The notes: generated by a model from the sequence alone, not told the origin. DNA of 64,000 nucleotides from Mycolicibacterium neoaurum VKM Ac-1815D (GCF_000317305.3 NC_023036.2:868001-932000); one strand, 5' to 3'; shown: positions 40,440 through 50,330, numbered from the stretch's first letter. Numbers and translations are program-made.

Positions 40440-42119
40440 GTGGACATCGTACTTGGCGTGTCCCTGACACCGACGACAGTGCGGATGGTGCTGGTCGAAG
40501 GGGAGAAGGGCGACGGCGCGACCGTCGATCACGACGTTTTCGACGTCAGTGCCGCGGCGGGCGCAGCAACGCCCAGCGCCGCCGATCAGGTGGTCGAGGC
40601 CGTGCTCGGCACGCAGGAGAGCGCCGAAGCCGGCGGACATCACCTGAAATCGATCGGCGTCACCTGGACCGACCACACCGAGGCCGCCGCCCTGCGTGAC
40701 GCATTGGCCGCGCGCGGACTCACCGACGTGATGCTGGTGTCCGAACTGCACGCCGCCGGCGCGCTGGCCCAGGCCGCCGGCCGGGCGGTCGGCTACGCCT
40801 CCACCGCGCTGCTGTTCCTCGACCGCGACACCGCCACGCTGTCGGTGGTCCGCGGTGACGACGGCTCGGTGGTCAAGGTGCTCAGCCGCAGCCTGCACAG
40901 CACCGACGCGATGGCCGTCCTCGCCGATATGGCCGCCGCGGTGGCCCGCCAGGACACCCCGCCCGAGGGCATGTTCGTGGTGGGCTCGGGCATCGACGTC
41001 GCCGCGGTCAAGGAACATCTGGCCGATCTGGTCGACATCCCGGTCAGCGCCCCCGAGGAATCCGGACTCGCCCTGGCCCGCGGTGCCGCCCTGGCCTCGG
41101 CCGCCGCGCCGATGTACGAGGCCTCGACGGTCGGGTTGGCCTACTCACTGGACCCCGACGGCCCGACCGCGGGTTCGGCGCTGCACACCGCCGACACCCA
41201 GCTGGCGGCCAGCGCGGTCCCCAACTACGCCGAGATCCCCGATGACCTGTCCGGACTGGACGTAGAGCCGCCCGCCGACGAGGAACGCAAACCGTTCCTG
41301 CTGATCGGCAGCGCCATGGCGTCGATCTTCGTCGTCGGCGTGGTGGCCCTGGCCATCTCACTGGCCGTGAGCATCCGCCCGACCGCCGACGAGCGTCCCG
41401 CACCCGCGCGGGCCGCGGTGGCGCCCAGCATGCAGGCCCCGGCGCCGGCACCAGAAGCGCTGCCGGTCCAGCCCGCCCCGCCGCCGGCGCCCGAGGTCGC
41501 CCAGACGATCAAGGCCCCGATCCCCGTGGTGCAGCAGGCGCCCGCGCCGCGCCAGGTCTATGTCGAGGCGCCCGCCCCGCAGGCCCCGGCCCCGGCGCCC
41601 GCGCCGGCCGCCCCGCCGCCGGCCCCCGCTCCGGCCGCCCCGGCCCCGGCGCCGGCACCCGCGTTCATCCCGCCGGTGGTGCTGCCGCCGCCGGTGATCG
41701 TGCTGCCGCGCCCGCAGTGGCCGGTGTGGACACCGCCGTGGGAACAGCAGCCGCAGCGTCCCGACTACTACGACGATGACGACTCCGGCTGGCCGGATTG
41801 GACACCGCCGCAGCAGACCCAGGCGCAACCCCAACCGACGCGTCCGCAGCCGCAACCTCAGCAGCCGCAGCCACCTCAGCAGCCGCAGCCACCGCAGTGG
41901 CCGCAGCTCCCGCAGTGGCCCGGCGGCGGAAACGGTGGCGCCCCCAGCGCCGGCCCGAGCGGGGCAGGGCCCGGTGCAGGCGGACCTCGTGGTGAATCCG
42001 GCTACGGCCGAGGCGATTCCGGTCGCGGCGGTTCAGGTCCGGGCAGCCAGTCCGGTCCGGGTGGGCCCGGCGGCCCGGCCGCACCGGGGAGCAACTGCTT
42101 CCTGATCTTCTGCAGCTGA
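40440..42119 (+). CDS. Mycobacterial membrane protein with Hsp70-like N-terminal fold and Pro-rich outer tail
   Basis: 559 residues, GTG after GGAGGGG. The N terminus MDIVLGVSLTPTTVRMVLVEG and VGYASTALLFLDRDTATLSV resemble the actin/Hsp70 ATPase repeat that mycobacterial DUF7159-type proteins share. A single membrane helix (FLLIGSAMASIFVVGVVALAI) near residue 290 anchors it; the last ~230 residues are Pro/Ala/Gln-rich (APAPAPAAPPPAPAPA), then Gly/Ser-rich, ending CFLIFCS. So the ATPase-like half is cytoplasmic and the tail lies in the envelope. Role unknown; a similar Pro/Thr-rich protein (Rv0312) lies near in M. tuberculosis. Confidence 0.7.
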   Translation: MDIVLGVSLTPTTVRMVLVEGEKGDGATVDHDVFDVSAAAGAATPSAADQVVEAVLGTQESAEAGGHHLKSIGVTWTDHTEAAALRDALAARGLTDVMLVSELHAAGALAQAAGRAVGYASTALLFLDRDTATLSVVRGDDGSVVKVLSRSLHSTDAMAVLADMAAAVARQDTPPEGMFVVGSGIDVAAVKEHLADLVDIPVSAPEESGLALARGAALASAAAPMYEASTVGLAYSLDPDGPTAGSALHTADTQLAASAVPNYAEIPDDLSGLDVEPPADEERKPFLLIGSAMASIFVVGVVALAISLAVSIRPTADERPAPARAAVAPSMQAPAPAPEALPVQPAPPPAPEVAQTIKAPIPVVQQAPAPRQVYVEAPAPQAPAPAPAPAAPPPAPAPAAPAPAPAPAFIPPVVLPPPVIVLPRPQWPVWTPPWEQQPQRPDYYDDDDSGWPDWTPPQQTQAQPQPTRPQPQPQQPQPPQQPQPPQWPQLPQWPGGGNGGAPSAGPSGAGPGAGGPRGESGYGRGDSGRGGSGPGSQSGPGGPGGPAAPGSNCFLIFCS

Positions 42120-42125
42120 GCCCGC

Positions 42126-43706
42126 TCAGTCGGTCACGGGTTGGACCTGGATCGGCGGAATGGCGTCCAGGCAATCCAGTGGTCCGGTCGATCCGGAGCG
42201 TACGAAGCGGTCGATGATGTCGGCGACGCACCCGCTGGGCTCGCTGTCAGGGGTGTGCCCGACATTGGGCACCGTCACGAACGTCGAATGCGGGAACTGG
42301 CGGGCGGTCAGCAGACCGTTGGCATCCGGCGTGACGGCGTCCAGGTCGCCGGACAACACCAGCACCGGGACGTCGGGCAGCGGGGTGTGGACCTGGTCGG
42401 GACGCTTCTGCTGCGCCGCCGCCGGCCATTTGATGCAGATGTCCCCGCCGTCGTGCTGTGCCTCGGCGAAGCCCTGAGCGCTGAACGAGCCGAGATCGCC
42501 GGCCCCCCGGACCGCGCTCTCGAACTGGTTCTCCCGTTGCGTCTCATCGGATTTCGTGGACCACAGCGATAGGTAGTCGTTGCACGAGATGGCGATGTAG
42601 AGGTCATCGCCCACCGGTGTGTAGCCGGGCACACCCAGCTCGGCGATCAGGTCGCGCAACGCCTCGTCGTCACCGTTGACGTAACGGTGCAGTGCCGCCG
42701 GTAATTCGCCCAGCGCCGTCGTCTCGTCCGGATCGGCACCCACCCCGCTGGTGGCCCCCTCGAAGACGAGGTTGGCGAACTCGCCCTCGGTCACCAGGGC
42801 GTCGTCGACGGTGATCGGGGACTCGCGCAGCGCGGCGGTCACCATCCGCAGATCGGCCACCGAGACGTTGCCATCGCAGGCCCCGCTGCGATCGCAGATC
42901 CGGTGCAACGCAAGGTCGACCGCTTCGGCATTGGGCCGCTGCAGCGGGTCGAAGTGCAGCGGATAGGCACCCGCCAGGACGATCGACTGCACGTGATCGG
43001 GATGGCGCTGGGCGTACACCGTCATCAGATAGGTGCCATAGGAGGCACCGTAGGCGATCACCTTGTCGATGCCGAGATGATCGCGCACGGCATCGAAATC
43101 GTCGGCGGTGGCCGCGGAGGTGTAGGCGCCGGCCCGGGGGCCGAGATGGTCGGCGCACTGGGCGACGGCATCGCGCTGGTCGGACCGGGTGCCGATCGCG
43201 AAGGCGAAACCGTCGACCGCGCAGTCCATCGGCGAAGATTCGCCGATCCCGCGCGGATCGATCAACAGCACGTCGTAATCCTCGAGGACGCCCGGGGTCA
43301 GTGCGGCGACATCGGGACCCCACGCGATCACCGGGACGCCAGGGCCGCCGGGGTTGGGCATGATCGTGCCCGCAGGTTCGGGATTGTCGCCGCTGTGGCG
43401 CACCAGGGCATAGCCGACGTCGATGGTGCCCAGTTCGGGTGCGCCGTCGAGCAGGGGGCGCTGGATGACCCCGCACTCGGTGACATGGTGCAGGATGCTC
43501 GGGCACCAGTCCGGAGTGCTCGACACCGCGGCGGTCGAGACCGGCGGGGAGGCTACCGGGATGGCCTGTCCGCACCCCGCCACCATGACCGCAGCCCCCA
43601 GCGCGGCGATCCAGTGAATGGCGCGCCGTGACCGTTGTGGTGTCCTGGGCCGGGGTTCGTGGGATATGAGCGTTCCGCCCTCCTGCGCGAGTGGTCGAAC
43701 CGCCAC
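42126..43706 (-). CDS. Lipoprotein alpha/beta hydrolase (TAP-like peptidase family)
   Basis: 526 residues, GTG start without a clear ribosome site. The lipobox VMVAGCGQ follows a basic N terminus (RSRRAIHWI), so it is exported and lipidated. The hydrolase domain has the oxyanion motif MPNPGGPG, nucleophile elbow GASYGT, acid in LSGDLDAVTP and His in VGHTPDSEPSGC, with the Cys-rich lid typical of the tripeptidyl-aminopeptidase-like (SlpE/CaeA) group. Mycobacterial members are cell-envelope esterases or peptidases. Substrate unknown. Followed leftwards by nothing for six bases before the Pro-rich protein's stop (convergent). Confidence 0.82.
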   Translation of the reverse strand: MAVRPLAQEGGTLISHEPRPRTPQRSRRAIHWIAALGAAVMVAGCGQAIPVASPPVSTAAVSSTPDWCPSILHHVTECGVIQRPLLDGAPELGTIDVGYALVRHSGDNPEPAGTIMPNPGGPGVPVIAWGPDVAALTPGVLEDYDVLLIDPRGIGESSPMDCAVDGFAFAIGTRSDQRDAVAQCADHLGPRAGAYTSAATADDFDAVRDHLGIDKVIAYGASYGTYLMTVYAQRHPDHVQSIVLAGAYPLHFDPLQRPNAEAVDLALHRICDRSGACDGNVSVADLRMVTAALRESPITVDDALVTEGEFANLVFEGATSGVGADPDETTALGELPAALHRYVNGDDEALRDLIAELGVPGYTPVGDDLYIAISCNDYLSLWSTKSDETQRENQFESAVRGAGDLGSFSAQGFAEAQHDGGDICIKWPAAAQQKRPDQVHTPLPDVPVLVLSGDLDAVTPDANGLLTARQFPHSTFVTVPNVGHTPDSEPSGCVADIIDRFVRSGSTGPLDCLDAIPPIQVQPVTD

Positions 43707-43714
43707 GATAGCCG

Positions 43715-44347
43715 TCAGAGCTGTTGTTGGCCGGTGACGCCGTTGCGCAACATCCCGTCGAAGCCCTGCCAGAGCAACATGGACACCAACTCGACGACGC
43801 GCTCACGCGGTACGTCGCGGTTCTCATACCACCAGGTGGCGACCCCATCGCAGGCAGATTGGGTGGCCCGAGCCAGGATCCACGCCGAATCGTCGACTGT
43901 GATGCCGCGCACGGACGTGGTCTCCCCGGCGCCGAATCGGATCAGATCGGCGATGGCGGCGGTCCCGCGGCCGATGATCTCCTCGACGACCTTGGCGGTC
44001 TCGGAGTCGGCGGGCGGGTCGCGGTGCAGGAATCGCCACATGAACGGATCGGCCTCGACGAACTCGAAATAGTTGGAGATGCTGGCGCGCACCATCTCTT
44101 CGGGGGTGGCGCCCTCGACGCGGCGCAGTGAGTGCTCCCGCAGCTGGGTGGCGTGCTCCTCGATGACGGCGAGATGCAGTTCGCGCTTGGACCCGAAGTG
44201 GTCGTAGAGCACCGAGGGCACCACTCCGGCCAGGCTGGCGATGTCCTGCATCTTGGCCTCGGCGAAGCCGTGCTCGGCGAAGGTCTCGACGGCCGCGTCG
44301 AGGATGCGCGCACGTCGCTGTGCTGCCGGTATTCGGATCCTTGCCAC
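43715..44347 (-). CDS. TetR-family regulator of the divergent P450
   Basis: 210 residues. TetR helix-turn-helix: AAVETFAEHGFAEAKMQDIA, then SLAGVVPSVLYDHFGSKRELHLAV. The C-terminal domain is of the YcdC/AcrR kind. Divergent from the P450 gene, with two near-perfect operators between them. Matches the Rv0328-cyp135A1 arrangement of M. tuberculosis by order as I recall it. It would repress both genes until a ligand, perhaps a P450 substrate, binds. Confidence 0.87.
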   Translation of the reverse strand: MARIRIPAAQRRARILDAAVETFAEHGFAEAKMQDIASLAGVVPSVLYDHFGSKRELHLAVIEEHATQLREHSLRRVEGATPEEMVRASISNYFEFVEADPFMWRFLHRDPPADSETAKVVEEIIGRGTAAIADLIRFGAGETTSVRGITVDDSAWILARATQSACDGVATWWYENRDVPRERVVELVSMLLWQGFDGMLRNGVTGQQQL

Positions 44348-44399
44348 ACCGAATTGTAATTCGGTAGGCTGCGAACGAGGTACCGAACCGCGATTCGGT
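44348..44399. promoter_or_regulatory. Two ACCGAA-N6-TTCGGT operators
   Basis: Perfect inverted repeats at 44348-44365 and 44382-44399, 34 bases apart, filling the gap between the divergent TetR and P450 genes. The second ends just before the P450 ribosome site. Two-site spacing and palindrome length fit a TetR dimer pair; the first touches the TetR start codon. Confidence 0.8.
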
Positions 44400-44410
44400 T
44401 AGGGGTGATG

Positions 44411-45733
44411 ATGGCGACAATGCGTGAACGCATCCACTGGATGGCCATGCACGGATTCGTCCGTGGGATCTCGACTCTGTTTGCCCGCCGGGGCGACCCG
44501 CAGGGCCGGTTGATCGCCGATCCCGCGATCCGTGCCGACCCGGTCCCGTTCACCGAGGAACTGCGCGCGCAGGGACCGCTGGTCAAGGGCAGGGTGGTGT
44601 ACCTGTCGGTCGACCACAAGATCTGCAGCGACGTCCTGCGCTCCGAGGACTTCCGCGTGCTGGCGCTCGGGTCGAATCTGCCCGGGCCGCTGCAATGGGT
44701 CATCGACCGCACCAAACCCGATGTGCTGCACCCACTCCAGCCGCCGTCGATGCTCTCGGTCGAGGCGCCGCAGCACACCCGCTACCGCAAGCTGGTGTCC
44801 TCGGTGTTCACCACCCGGGCCGTGGCGGCGCTGCGAGATCGGGTGCAGGACACCGCCAACCGGCTGCTGGACGACCTCGGAGCCGAGACCGGCACCGTCG
44901 ACATCGTGGCGCGGTACTGCGGGCAGCTGCCGGTCACCGTCATCGGTGACATCCTCGGCGTCCCCGAACACGACAGATCCCGCGTCCTGGAATTCGGCGA
45001 GCACGGCGCCGCCAGCCTGGACATCGGCCTGACCTGGCCGCAGTACCAAGAGGTCAGTGCGGCCGTCCAGGGGTTCAACGATTGGTTGGTCGGGCATCTG
45101 CGGCAGTTGCGCCGCAACCCCGGTGACGATCTGATGAGCCAGATCATCACCGCCTCCGAGGCATCCGAGGACGGTCCGCTGACCGAACAGGAACTGGTGG
45201 CCACCGCCGGGCTGGTGCTCGCCGCCGGGTTCGAGACCACCGTCAATCTGCTGGGCAACGGCATCAGACTGCTGCTGCAGCACCCCGAACACCTGCAGAC
45301 ACTCGCCGAACGTCCCGAGCTGTGGCCGATCGCCGTCGAGGAGATCCTGCGCCTGGAATCCCCGGTGCAGCTCTCGGCGCGCATCGCCACCAAGGACCTG
45401 GACCTGGCGGGCACCCGCGTGCGGGCCGGGGAAGGGGTGCTGGTCTACATCGCCGGCGCCAACCGCGACCCGAACGTCTTCGACGACCCGCACCGTTTCG
45501 ACATCGAACGGTCCAATGCCGGAAAACACCTGTCGTTCTCCGGCGGCAGGCACTTCTGCCTCGGTGCCGCACTGGCCCGGGCAGAGGGTGAGGTCGGGCT
45601 GCGGACGTTCTTCGAGCGCTTCCCCCACGCCGCGCTCGCCGGGGACGGAACCCGTCGTGAAACCCGGGTGCTGCGCGGCTGGTCCACCCTGCCAATCGCC
45701 CTCGGCGACACTCGCGCCGCGCTACCGTCGTAA
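44411..45733 (+). CDS. Cytochrome P450 (possibly CYP135-like)
   Basis: Start at the third possible codon (ATG at 44411), with TTAGGGG six bases upstream. 440 residues. I-helix AAGFETT (residues 271-277) for oxygen activation, ExxR in EEILR, and heme-ligand loop FSGGRHFCLG with Cys383. Uses reducing power from ferredoxin partners that are not nearby. Position beside a TetR gene and upstream of the rmlA region matches cyp135A1 in M. tuberculosis by order; identity to that subfamily is inferred from context. Substrate unknown (lipid or xenobiotic). Confidence 0.85.
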   Translation: MATMRERIHWMAMHGFVRGISTLFARRGDPQGRLIADPAIRADPVPFTEELRAQGPLVKGRVVYLSVDHKICSDVLRSEDFRVLALGSNLPGPLQWVIDRTKPDVLHPLQPPSMLSVEAPQHTRYRKLVSSVFTTRAVAALRDRVQDTANRLLDDLGAETGTVDIVARYCGQLPVTVIGDILGVPEHDRSRVLEFGEHGAASLDIGLTWPQYQEVSAAVQGFNDWLVGHLRQLRRNPGDDLMSQIITASEASEDGPLTEQELVATAGLVLAAGFETTVNLLGNGIRLLLQHPEHLQTLAERPELWPIAVEEILRLESPVQLSARIATKDLDLAGTRVRAGEGVLVYIAGANRDPNVFDDPHRFDIERSNAGKHLSFSGGRHFCLGAALARAEGEVGLRTFFERFPHAALAGDGTRRETRVLRGWSTLPIALGDTRAALPS

Positions 45734-45735
45734 GC

Positions 45736-46473
45736 ATGGACTTCCGAGCCGCCCTGCTCGAACAAACCAGAGACTTCGGTGAACTGATCCGCGCTGCGGA
45801 CCCGGCGACGCCGGTGGACAGCTGTCCGGGGTGGACCGTCAACCAGCTGTTCCGCCATGTCGGCCGCGGAAACCGTTGGTGCACACAGATCATCACCGAC
45901 CGTCGCACCGAGCCGCTGAATCCGCGTGAGGTCCGCGACGGCAAACCGCCCGAGGACATGGACGCGGCCATCGACTGGCTCAACGAGGGTGCGGTGGCGC
46001 TGATCGACGCCGTGGAGCAGGCCGGGGCGAACATCAAGGTGTGGACCTTCGTCGGCCCGCACATCCCGGGTTGGTGGATCCGGCGCCGGGTGCACGAGCA
46101 GACCGTCCACCTCGCCGATGCCCATCTGGCGCTGGGCACCGAGTTCGACCTGCCCGCCGGGTTGGCCGCCGATGGCGTCAGCGAATGGCTCGACTTGGCG
46201 ACCGCGCTGCACAAGCCGATTCCGCGCGGACAGTCGCTACACCTGCACGCCACCGATGACGGCCTCGGCCCCACCGGGGAGTGGACGGTCGTGCACGACG
46301 AGGAGGGGCTGTCCTGGACGTATGCGCACGGCAAGAGCGACGTCGCCGTCCGCGGAAGGGCGGTGGATCTTCTGCTGGCCATCACCCGCCGACGCACCGC
46401 GGCCGATGCCGGGCTGGAGATCCTGGGGGACGCGGAGGTATGGGACGCGTGGTTGGCCGGCTCGCCGCTCTAG
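45736..46473 (+). CDS. Mycothiol-dependent maleylpyruvate isomerase-family protein
   Basis: 245 residues starting two bases after the P450 stop. The DinB-like four-helix fold begins FRAALLEQTRDFGELI, with WTVNQLFRHVGRGNRW containing the first metal His, and RRRVHEQTVHLADAHLAL with two more; these three His bind zinc in mycothiol-dependent enzymes. A C-terminal MDMPI domain (WTVVHDEEGLSWTYAHGKSDV) follows. Family members isomerise maleylpyruvate or transfer/handle thiol adducts; the exact reaction here is unknown. Corresponds by order to Rv0332. Confidence 0.82.
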   Translation: MDFRAALLEQTRDFGELIRAADPATPVDSCPGWTVNQLFRHVGRGNRWCTQIITDRRTEPLNPREVRDGKPPEDMDAAIDWLNEGAVALIDAVEQAGANIKVWTFVGPHIPGWWIRRRVHEQTVHLADAHLALGTEFDLPAGLAADGVSEWLDLATALHKPIPRGQSLHLHATDDGLGPTGEWTVVHDEEGLSWTYAHGKSDVAVRGRAVDLLLAITRRRTAADAGLEILGDAEVWDAWLAGSPL

Positions 46474-46483
46474 AGTGCTCAGC

Positions 46484-46834
46484 ATGAGCACCTCCGAGAT
46501 CGCCACCGTCCTGGCATGGCACGACGCCCTCAACGCCCGTGACTACGACACACTGGTGAAGCTGTCCAGCGACGATATCGAGATCGCGACCGCCGACCGC
46601 GCCGCCCAAGGACACCAGGCGCTGCTGGACTGGGCACAGGAGGATGTCACGGCCGAGGTGGGCAGGCTCTACGTGCACGACGGGGTCGTCGTCGCCGAAC
46701 AGACCGTCAACGGAGCGCCCGCCGCCTCGGCGTTCCGGGTGGTGCACGACCAGGTCACCTCGCTGTTCCTGCACGAGAGTCTCGACGCGGCGCTGGCGGC
46801 CACCGGCCTCACCGAAAAAGACCTCGACGCCTAG
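46484..46834 (+). CDS. NTF2/SnoaL-like small protein
   Basis: 116 residues from the ATG at 46484; the longer frame upstream is antisense-like. VLAWHDALNARDYDTLVKLSSDDIEIATADRAAQGHQAL then a second half ending VVHDQVTSLFLHES is the alpha+beta cone of NTF2-like proteins (SnoaL/ketosteroid-isomerase type), enzymes or binding proteins for hydrophobic ligands. Stop is directly before rmlA, so it is co-transcribed. Corresponds by order to Rv0333. Confidence 0.72.
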   Translation: MSTSEIATVLAWHDALNARDYDTLVKLSSDDIEIATADRAAQGHQALLDWAQEDVTAEVGRLYVHDGVVVAEQTVNGAPAASAFRVVHDQVTSLFLHESLDAALAATGLTEKDLDA

Positions 46835-47698
46835 ATGCGCGGCATCATCCTGGCCGGGGGGACCGGGACGCGTCTACACCCCATCACACGGGGCACCAGC
46901 AAGCAGCTGCTACCCGTGTACGACAAACCGATGATCTACTACCCGCTGAGCACCCTGATGATGGCGGGAATCCGGGACATCCTGATCATCACCACCGGCC
47001 ACGACGCACCGGGCTTTCACCGGCTGCTCGGCGACGGCGCGCAGTGGGGTATCAATCTGACCTACGCGGTACAGGACACACCGGAAGGCCTCGCGCAGGC
47101 CTTCGTGATCGGTGCCGACCATATCGCCAGCGATTCGGTGGCATTGGTGTTGGGCGACAACATCTTCTACGGACCCGGGCTGGGAACGGGATTGCGCCGA
47201 TTCCAGAATGTCAGCGGCGGAGCCATTTTCGCGTACTGGGTGGCCAACCCGTCGGCCTACGGGGTGGTCGAATTCGACGACGACGGGCGGGCGATATCGC
47301 TGGAGGAGAAACCGAACAAGCCGAAATCGCACCACGCGGTTCCCGGTTTGTACTTCTACGACAACGATGTCGTCGAGATCGCCCGTGGGCTGCGCAAGTC
47401 CGCGCGCGGCGAGTACGAGATCACCGATATCAACCAGACCTATCTGCGCCAGGGCCGGCTCTCGGTCGAGGTACTGGCCCGCGGCACCGCGTGGCTGGAT
47501 ACCGGGACCTTCGATTCCCTCCTGGACGCAAGCGATTTCGTGCGGACCATCGAACAACGCCAGGGGCTGAAGATCAGTGCTCCCGAAGAGGTGGCCTGGC
47601 GGGTGGGCTTCATCGACGACGAGCAGCTCGCCGCCCACGCCCAGACCCTGCTCAAGTCGGGTTACGGGAACTATCTTTTGGAGCTGCTGCAGCGTTAG
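46835..47698 (+). CDS. rmlA: Glucose-1-phosphate thymidylyltransferase
   Basis: 287 residues. Makes dTDP-glucose from glucose-1-phosphate and dTTP, the first step of dTDP-L-rhamnose synthesis; rhamnose links arabinogalactan to peptidoglycan in mycobacteria, and the enzyme is essential there. Motifs: [61 protein letters not shown], and [16 protein letters not shown]. Length matches RmlA (286-290). Its 3' end overlaps the convergent YibE/F gene by 47 bases. Confidence 0.94.
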   Translation: MRGIILAGGTGTRLHPITRGTSKQLLPVYDKPMIYYPLSTLMMAGIRDILIITTGHDAPGFHRLLGDGAQWGINLTYAVQDTPEGLAQAFVIGADHIASDSVALVLGDNIFYGPGLGTGLRRFQNVSGGAIFAYWVANPSAYGVVEFDDDGRAISLEEKPNKPKSHHAVPGLYFYDNDVVEIARGLRKSARGEYEITDINQTYLRQGRLSVEVLARGTAWLDTGTFDSLLDASDFVRTIEQRQGLKISAPEEVAWRVGFIDDEQLAAHAQTLLKSGYGNYLLELLQR

Positions 47699-48905
47699 GC
47701 GTCGCCAGCACCGCCGCGATCGCCGTCGTCAACGGAACCGAAAGGGCAAGGGCGATACCGCCGACGGCCGAGCGGGCGATCTCGATGGCCACGCTTTCCC
47801 CGGTCAGGACGTCGCCGAGTGAGCGGTTGGCCACGCTGAACAACAGCAGCAGCGGGAGCGCGCTGCCCGCGTAGGCGAGCACCAGCGTGTAGACCGTGCT
47901 GGCGATGTGGTCGCGGCCGACCCGCATGGCGCCGAAGAACACCGCCCGCCGCGAATCGCTGTGTTGCGCCAGTTCGAAGGCCGTCGAGGCCTGCGTGACG
48001 GTGACGTCGTTGAGGACGCCGAGGGAACCGATGATGAAACCGGCCAGCAGCAGGCCGGTGATCGACACCCCACCGAGGAACGTCGCGACCGCGTTGTTCT
48101 CCTCCTCCGACAGCCCGGTGAGGTGGGTGAGTTCGATGGCCCCCCAGGACAGCGCCGTCGCCAACAGCAACGATGTCAGCGTGCCCAGTAGCGCGGCGCT
48201 GGTGCGCAGACTCACCCCGTGCGCCAGGTAGAGCACGGCGTAGAGGATCAGGGACGACGCCACCAGCGCCACCGGAATGGCATTCGCCCCGTCGCGCAGG
48301 GCGGGCAGCATGAACAGCACCAGCACCGCGAAGGCGACGGCGATACCGATCAGGGCGCGCAGACCCCGCCAGCCGGCGACGGCCACGACGACGATCGCGA
48401 AGGCCGCCGCCAGCGCGGTGAGCGTCCAACTGCGCTCGTAGTCGTAGAACGAGTAGATGGTGGTGCCGGTCGGGTCGACGGCGCGGGTGACGCGGATATC
48501 GTCGCCGACGACGAGCTGCGGTTGTCCGGGTCCGCCGCTGAACTCCAGCAGTGTGTAGGCGCCCTCGTTGGGGCCCGAGCCAATCCTGATGAACGACTGG
48601 GTGCAATACGTGTCACCGGTGCTGGGCGGGGGCGCGGAGGTGATGACCGCACCGACCGTGGGCCCACCGCAGGCTGCCTCCGAGACCGACACCACCCGGC
48701 CCGCCTCGGTGCTGACACCACCGCCCGCGGAATTCTGGAACGGCAGCGGGATGTCCAGTTTCTGCTGACTGGGCCACAGCCAGCCCACCCCGATCAGGGT
48801 GGCGACGCCGATCGCGATCAGCAGACCGACCACGACCCGTGCGGCCAGCGGGCCCAACGGCGAGGGGCCGCTCAGCGAATGCGAGTGTGAATGGGAATGG
48901 GCCAC
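47652..48905 (-). CDS. YibE/F-family multispanning membrane protein
   Basis: GTG at 48905 is taken as start, giving a His-rich N terminus (HSHSHSHS) followed by a first helix; the longer frame to 48998 is unlikely. ~417 residues. One N-terminal helix, an extracytoplasmic domain (~60-170, with paired Cys), then about seven helices. The segment [31 protein letters not shown], with the DVT.TQ..T motif, is the YibE/F signature. Function of the family is unknown. The His-rich start suggests metal binding. Converges with rmlA. Confidence 0.8.
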   Translation of the reverse strand: MAHSHSHSHSLSGPSPLGPLAARVVVGLLIAIGVATLIGVGWLWPSQQKLDIPLPFQNSAGGGVSTEAGRVVSVSEAACGGPTVGAVITSAPPPSTGDTYCTQSFIRIGSGPNEGAYTLLEFSGGPGQPQLVVGDDIRVTRAVDPTGTTIYSFYDYERSWTLTALAAAFAIVVVAVAGWRGLRALIGIAVAFAVLVLFMLPALRDGANAIPVALVASSLILYAVLYLAHGVSLRTSAALLGTLTSLLLATALSWGAIELTHLTGLSEEENNAVATFLGGVSITGLLLAGFIIGSLGVLNDVTVTQASTAFELAQHSDSRRAVFFGAMRVGRDHIASTVYTLVLAYAGSALPLLLLFSVANRSLGDVLTGESVAIEIARSAVGGIALALSVPLTTAIAAVLATPNAAAAPKDSSRNPT

Positions 48906-48931
48906 CCGCAACAGCGTAGGCGGTGTGCCTG

Positions 48932-50203
48932 CTACTGCCGGTAGCTGACCAGGAAGTTGCCGAGCCGGTCGATGGCGTTGGCCAGGTCGCGCGCCCATGG
49001 CAGCGTCACGATGCGCAGATGATCCGGTGTGGGCCAGTTAAATCCGGTGCCCTGGGTGACCAGGATCTTCTCCTGTAACAGCAGGTCGAGCACCAGTTGC
49101 TCGTCATCGTGGATGTCGTAGACCTCGGGGTCCAGCCGCGGGAACGCGTACAGCGCACCCTGGGGCTTCACACAGGACACTCCAGGAATCGCATTCAGCT
49201 TCTCCACCGCGACATCGCGCTGCTCGAGCAGCCGGCCGCCGGGCAGCACCAGATCGTCGATGCTCTGATGGCCGCCCAGGGCAACCTGAATGGCGTGCTG
49301 GGCAGGCACATTGGGGCACAGCCGCATATTGGCCAACAGGTTGATGCCCTCGATGAAGCTGCTCGCGTGTTCCTTGGGGCCGGTGATGACCAGCCAGCCC
49401 GACCGGTAGCCGGCCACTCGGTAGGCCTTGGAGAGCCCATTGAAGGTGAGGCACAACAGATCCGGAGCCAGGGTCGCCAGGCTGATGTGCTTGGCATCGT
49501 CGTAGAGGATCTTGTCGTAGATCTCGTCGGCCAATAGCAGCAGCTGATGCTTGCGCGCGAGTTCGACCATCTGCTCCAGGATTTCGCGGCTGTACACCGC
49601 GCCGGTCGGGTTGTTCGGGTTGATCACCACCAGCGCCTTGGTCCGCTCGGTGATCTTGGATTCCAGGTCGGCGATATCGGGATTCCAGCCCTGGGTCTCG
49701 TCGCACAGGTAGTGCACCGGGGTGCCGCCGGCCAGCGCGGTCGAGGCGGTCCACAGCGGGTAATCCGGTGCCGGGATGAGCACCTGGTCACCGTTGTCGA
49801 GCAACGCCTGCAACGTCATCGTGATGAGCTCGGAGACACCATTGCCCAGGAATACGTCGTCGACGTCGAACTTGGGAAAACCGTCGACCAGTTCGTAGCG
49901 GGTGAACACCGCGCGGCGGGCCGGGATGATGCCCTTGGAATCCGAATAGCCCTGCGCGGTGGGCAGGGCGGCGATGATGTCGCGCATGATCACATCGGGG
50001 GCCTCGAACCCGAACGGGGCGGGGTTGCCGATGTTGAGCTTGAGGATGCGGTGGCCCTCGGACTCCAACCGGGAGGCCTGCTCGTGTACCGGCCCGCGGA
50101 TCTCGTACAGGACGTCCTGCAGCTTGGTCGACTGGGCGAACGTCCGCGGACGCGGCTGCGGGCTCTGATGCCACGTTCGGTCGGGAAGCTGATGGGTACT
50201 CAC
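48932..50203 (-). CDS. Pyridoxal-phosphate aminotransferase (AlaA/AspC type)
   Basis: GTG at 50203 preferred over the extension to 50266. 423 residues, fold type I class I. LNIGNPAPFGFEAPD, VFLGNGVSELITMTLQALLD, NPNNPTGAVYSREILEQMV, DEIYDKILYD, and GLSKAYRVAGYRSGW, with the catalytic Lys near 258. Sequence character matches the E. coli AlaA/YfbQ-like group that makes alanine from pyruvate and glutamate; the M. tuberculosis equivalent by order (Rv0337c) is annotated aspC, so the symbol is left open. Confidence 0.9.
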   Translation of the reverse strand: MSTHQLPDRTWHQSPQPRPRTFAQSTKLQDVLYEIRGPVHEQASRLESEGHRILKLNIGNPAPFGFEAPDVIMRDIIAALPTAQGYSDSKGIIPARRAVFTRYELVDGFPKFDVDDVFLGNGVSELITMTLQALLDNGDQVLIPAPDYPLWTASTALAGGTPVHYLCDETQGWNPDIADLESKITERTKALVVINPNNPTGAVYSREILEQMVELARKHQLLLLADEIYDKILYDDAKHISLATLAPDLLCLTFNGLSKAYRVAGYRSGWLVITGPKEHASSFIEGINLLANMRLCPNVPAQHAIQVALGGHQSIDDLVLPGGRLLEQRDVAVEKLNAIPGVSCVKPQGALYAFPRLDPEVYDIHDDEQLVLDLLLQEKILVTQGTGFNWPTPDHLRIVTLPWARDLANAIDRLGNFLVSYRQ

Positions 50204-50223
50204 GAGAAATAGTGTCCCACGCG

Positions 50224-50252
50224 TTGACAACCGGATTTTCGTGCCGCATAAC
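50224..50252 (+). promoter_or_regulatory. Candidate promoter for the small secreted protein
   Basis: TTGACA at 50224-50229, 17 bases, CATAAC at 50247-50252, about 80 bases before the start of the secreted protein gene. The -35 is consensus and spacing ideal; the -10 is weak. Confidence 0.4.
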
Positions 50253-50330
50253 GGTTTGACTGTCACGACGGTAAATTCATGGCCGCTCGACGCCGTTTTT
50301 CGCCATTACGGTGCTATTTTCCGATCCATT

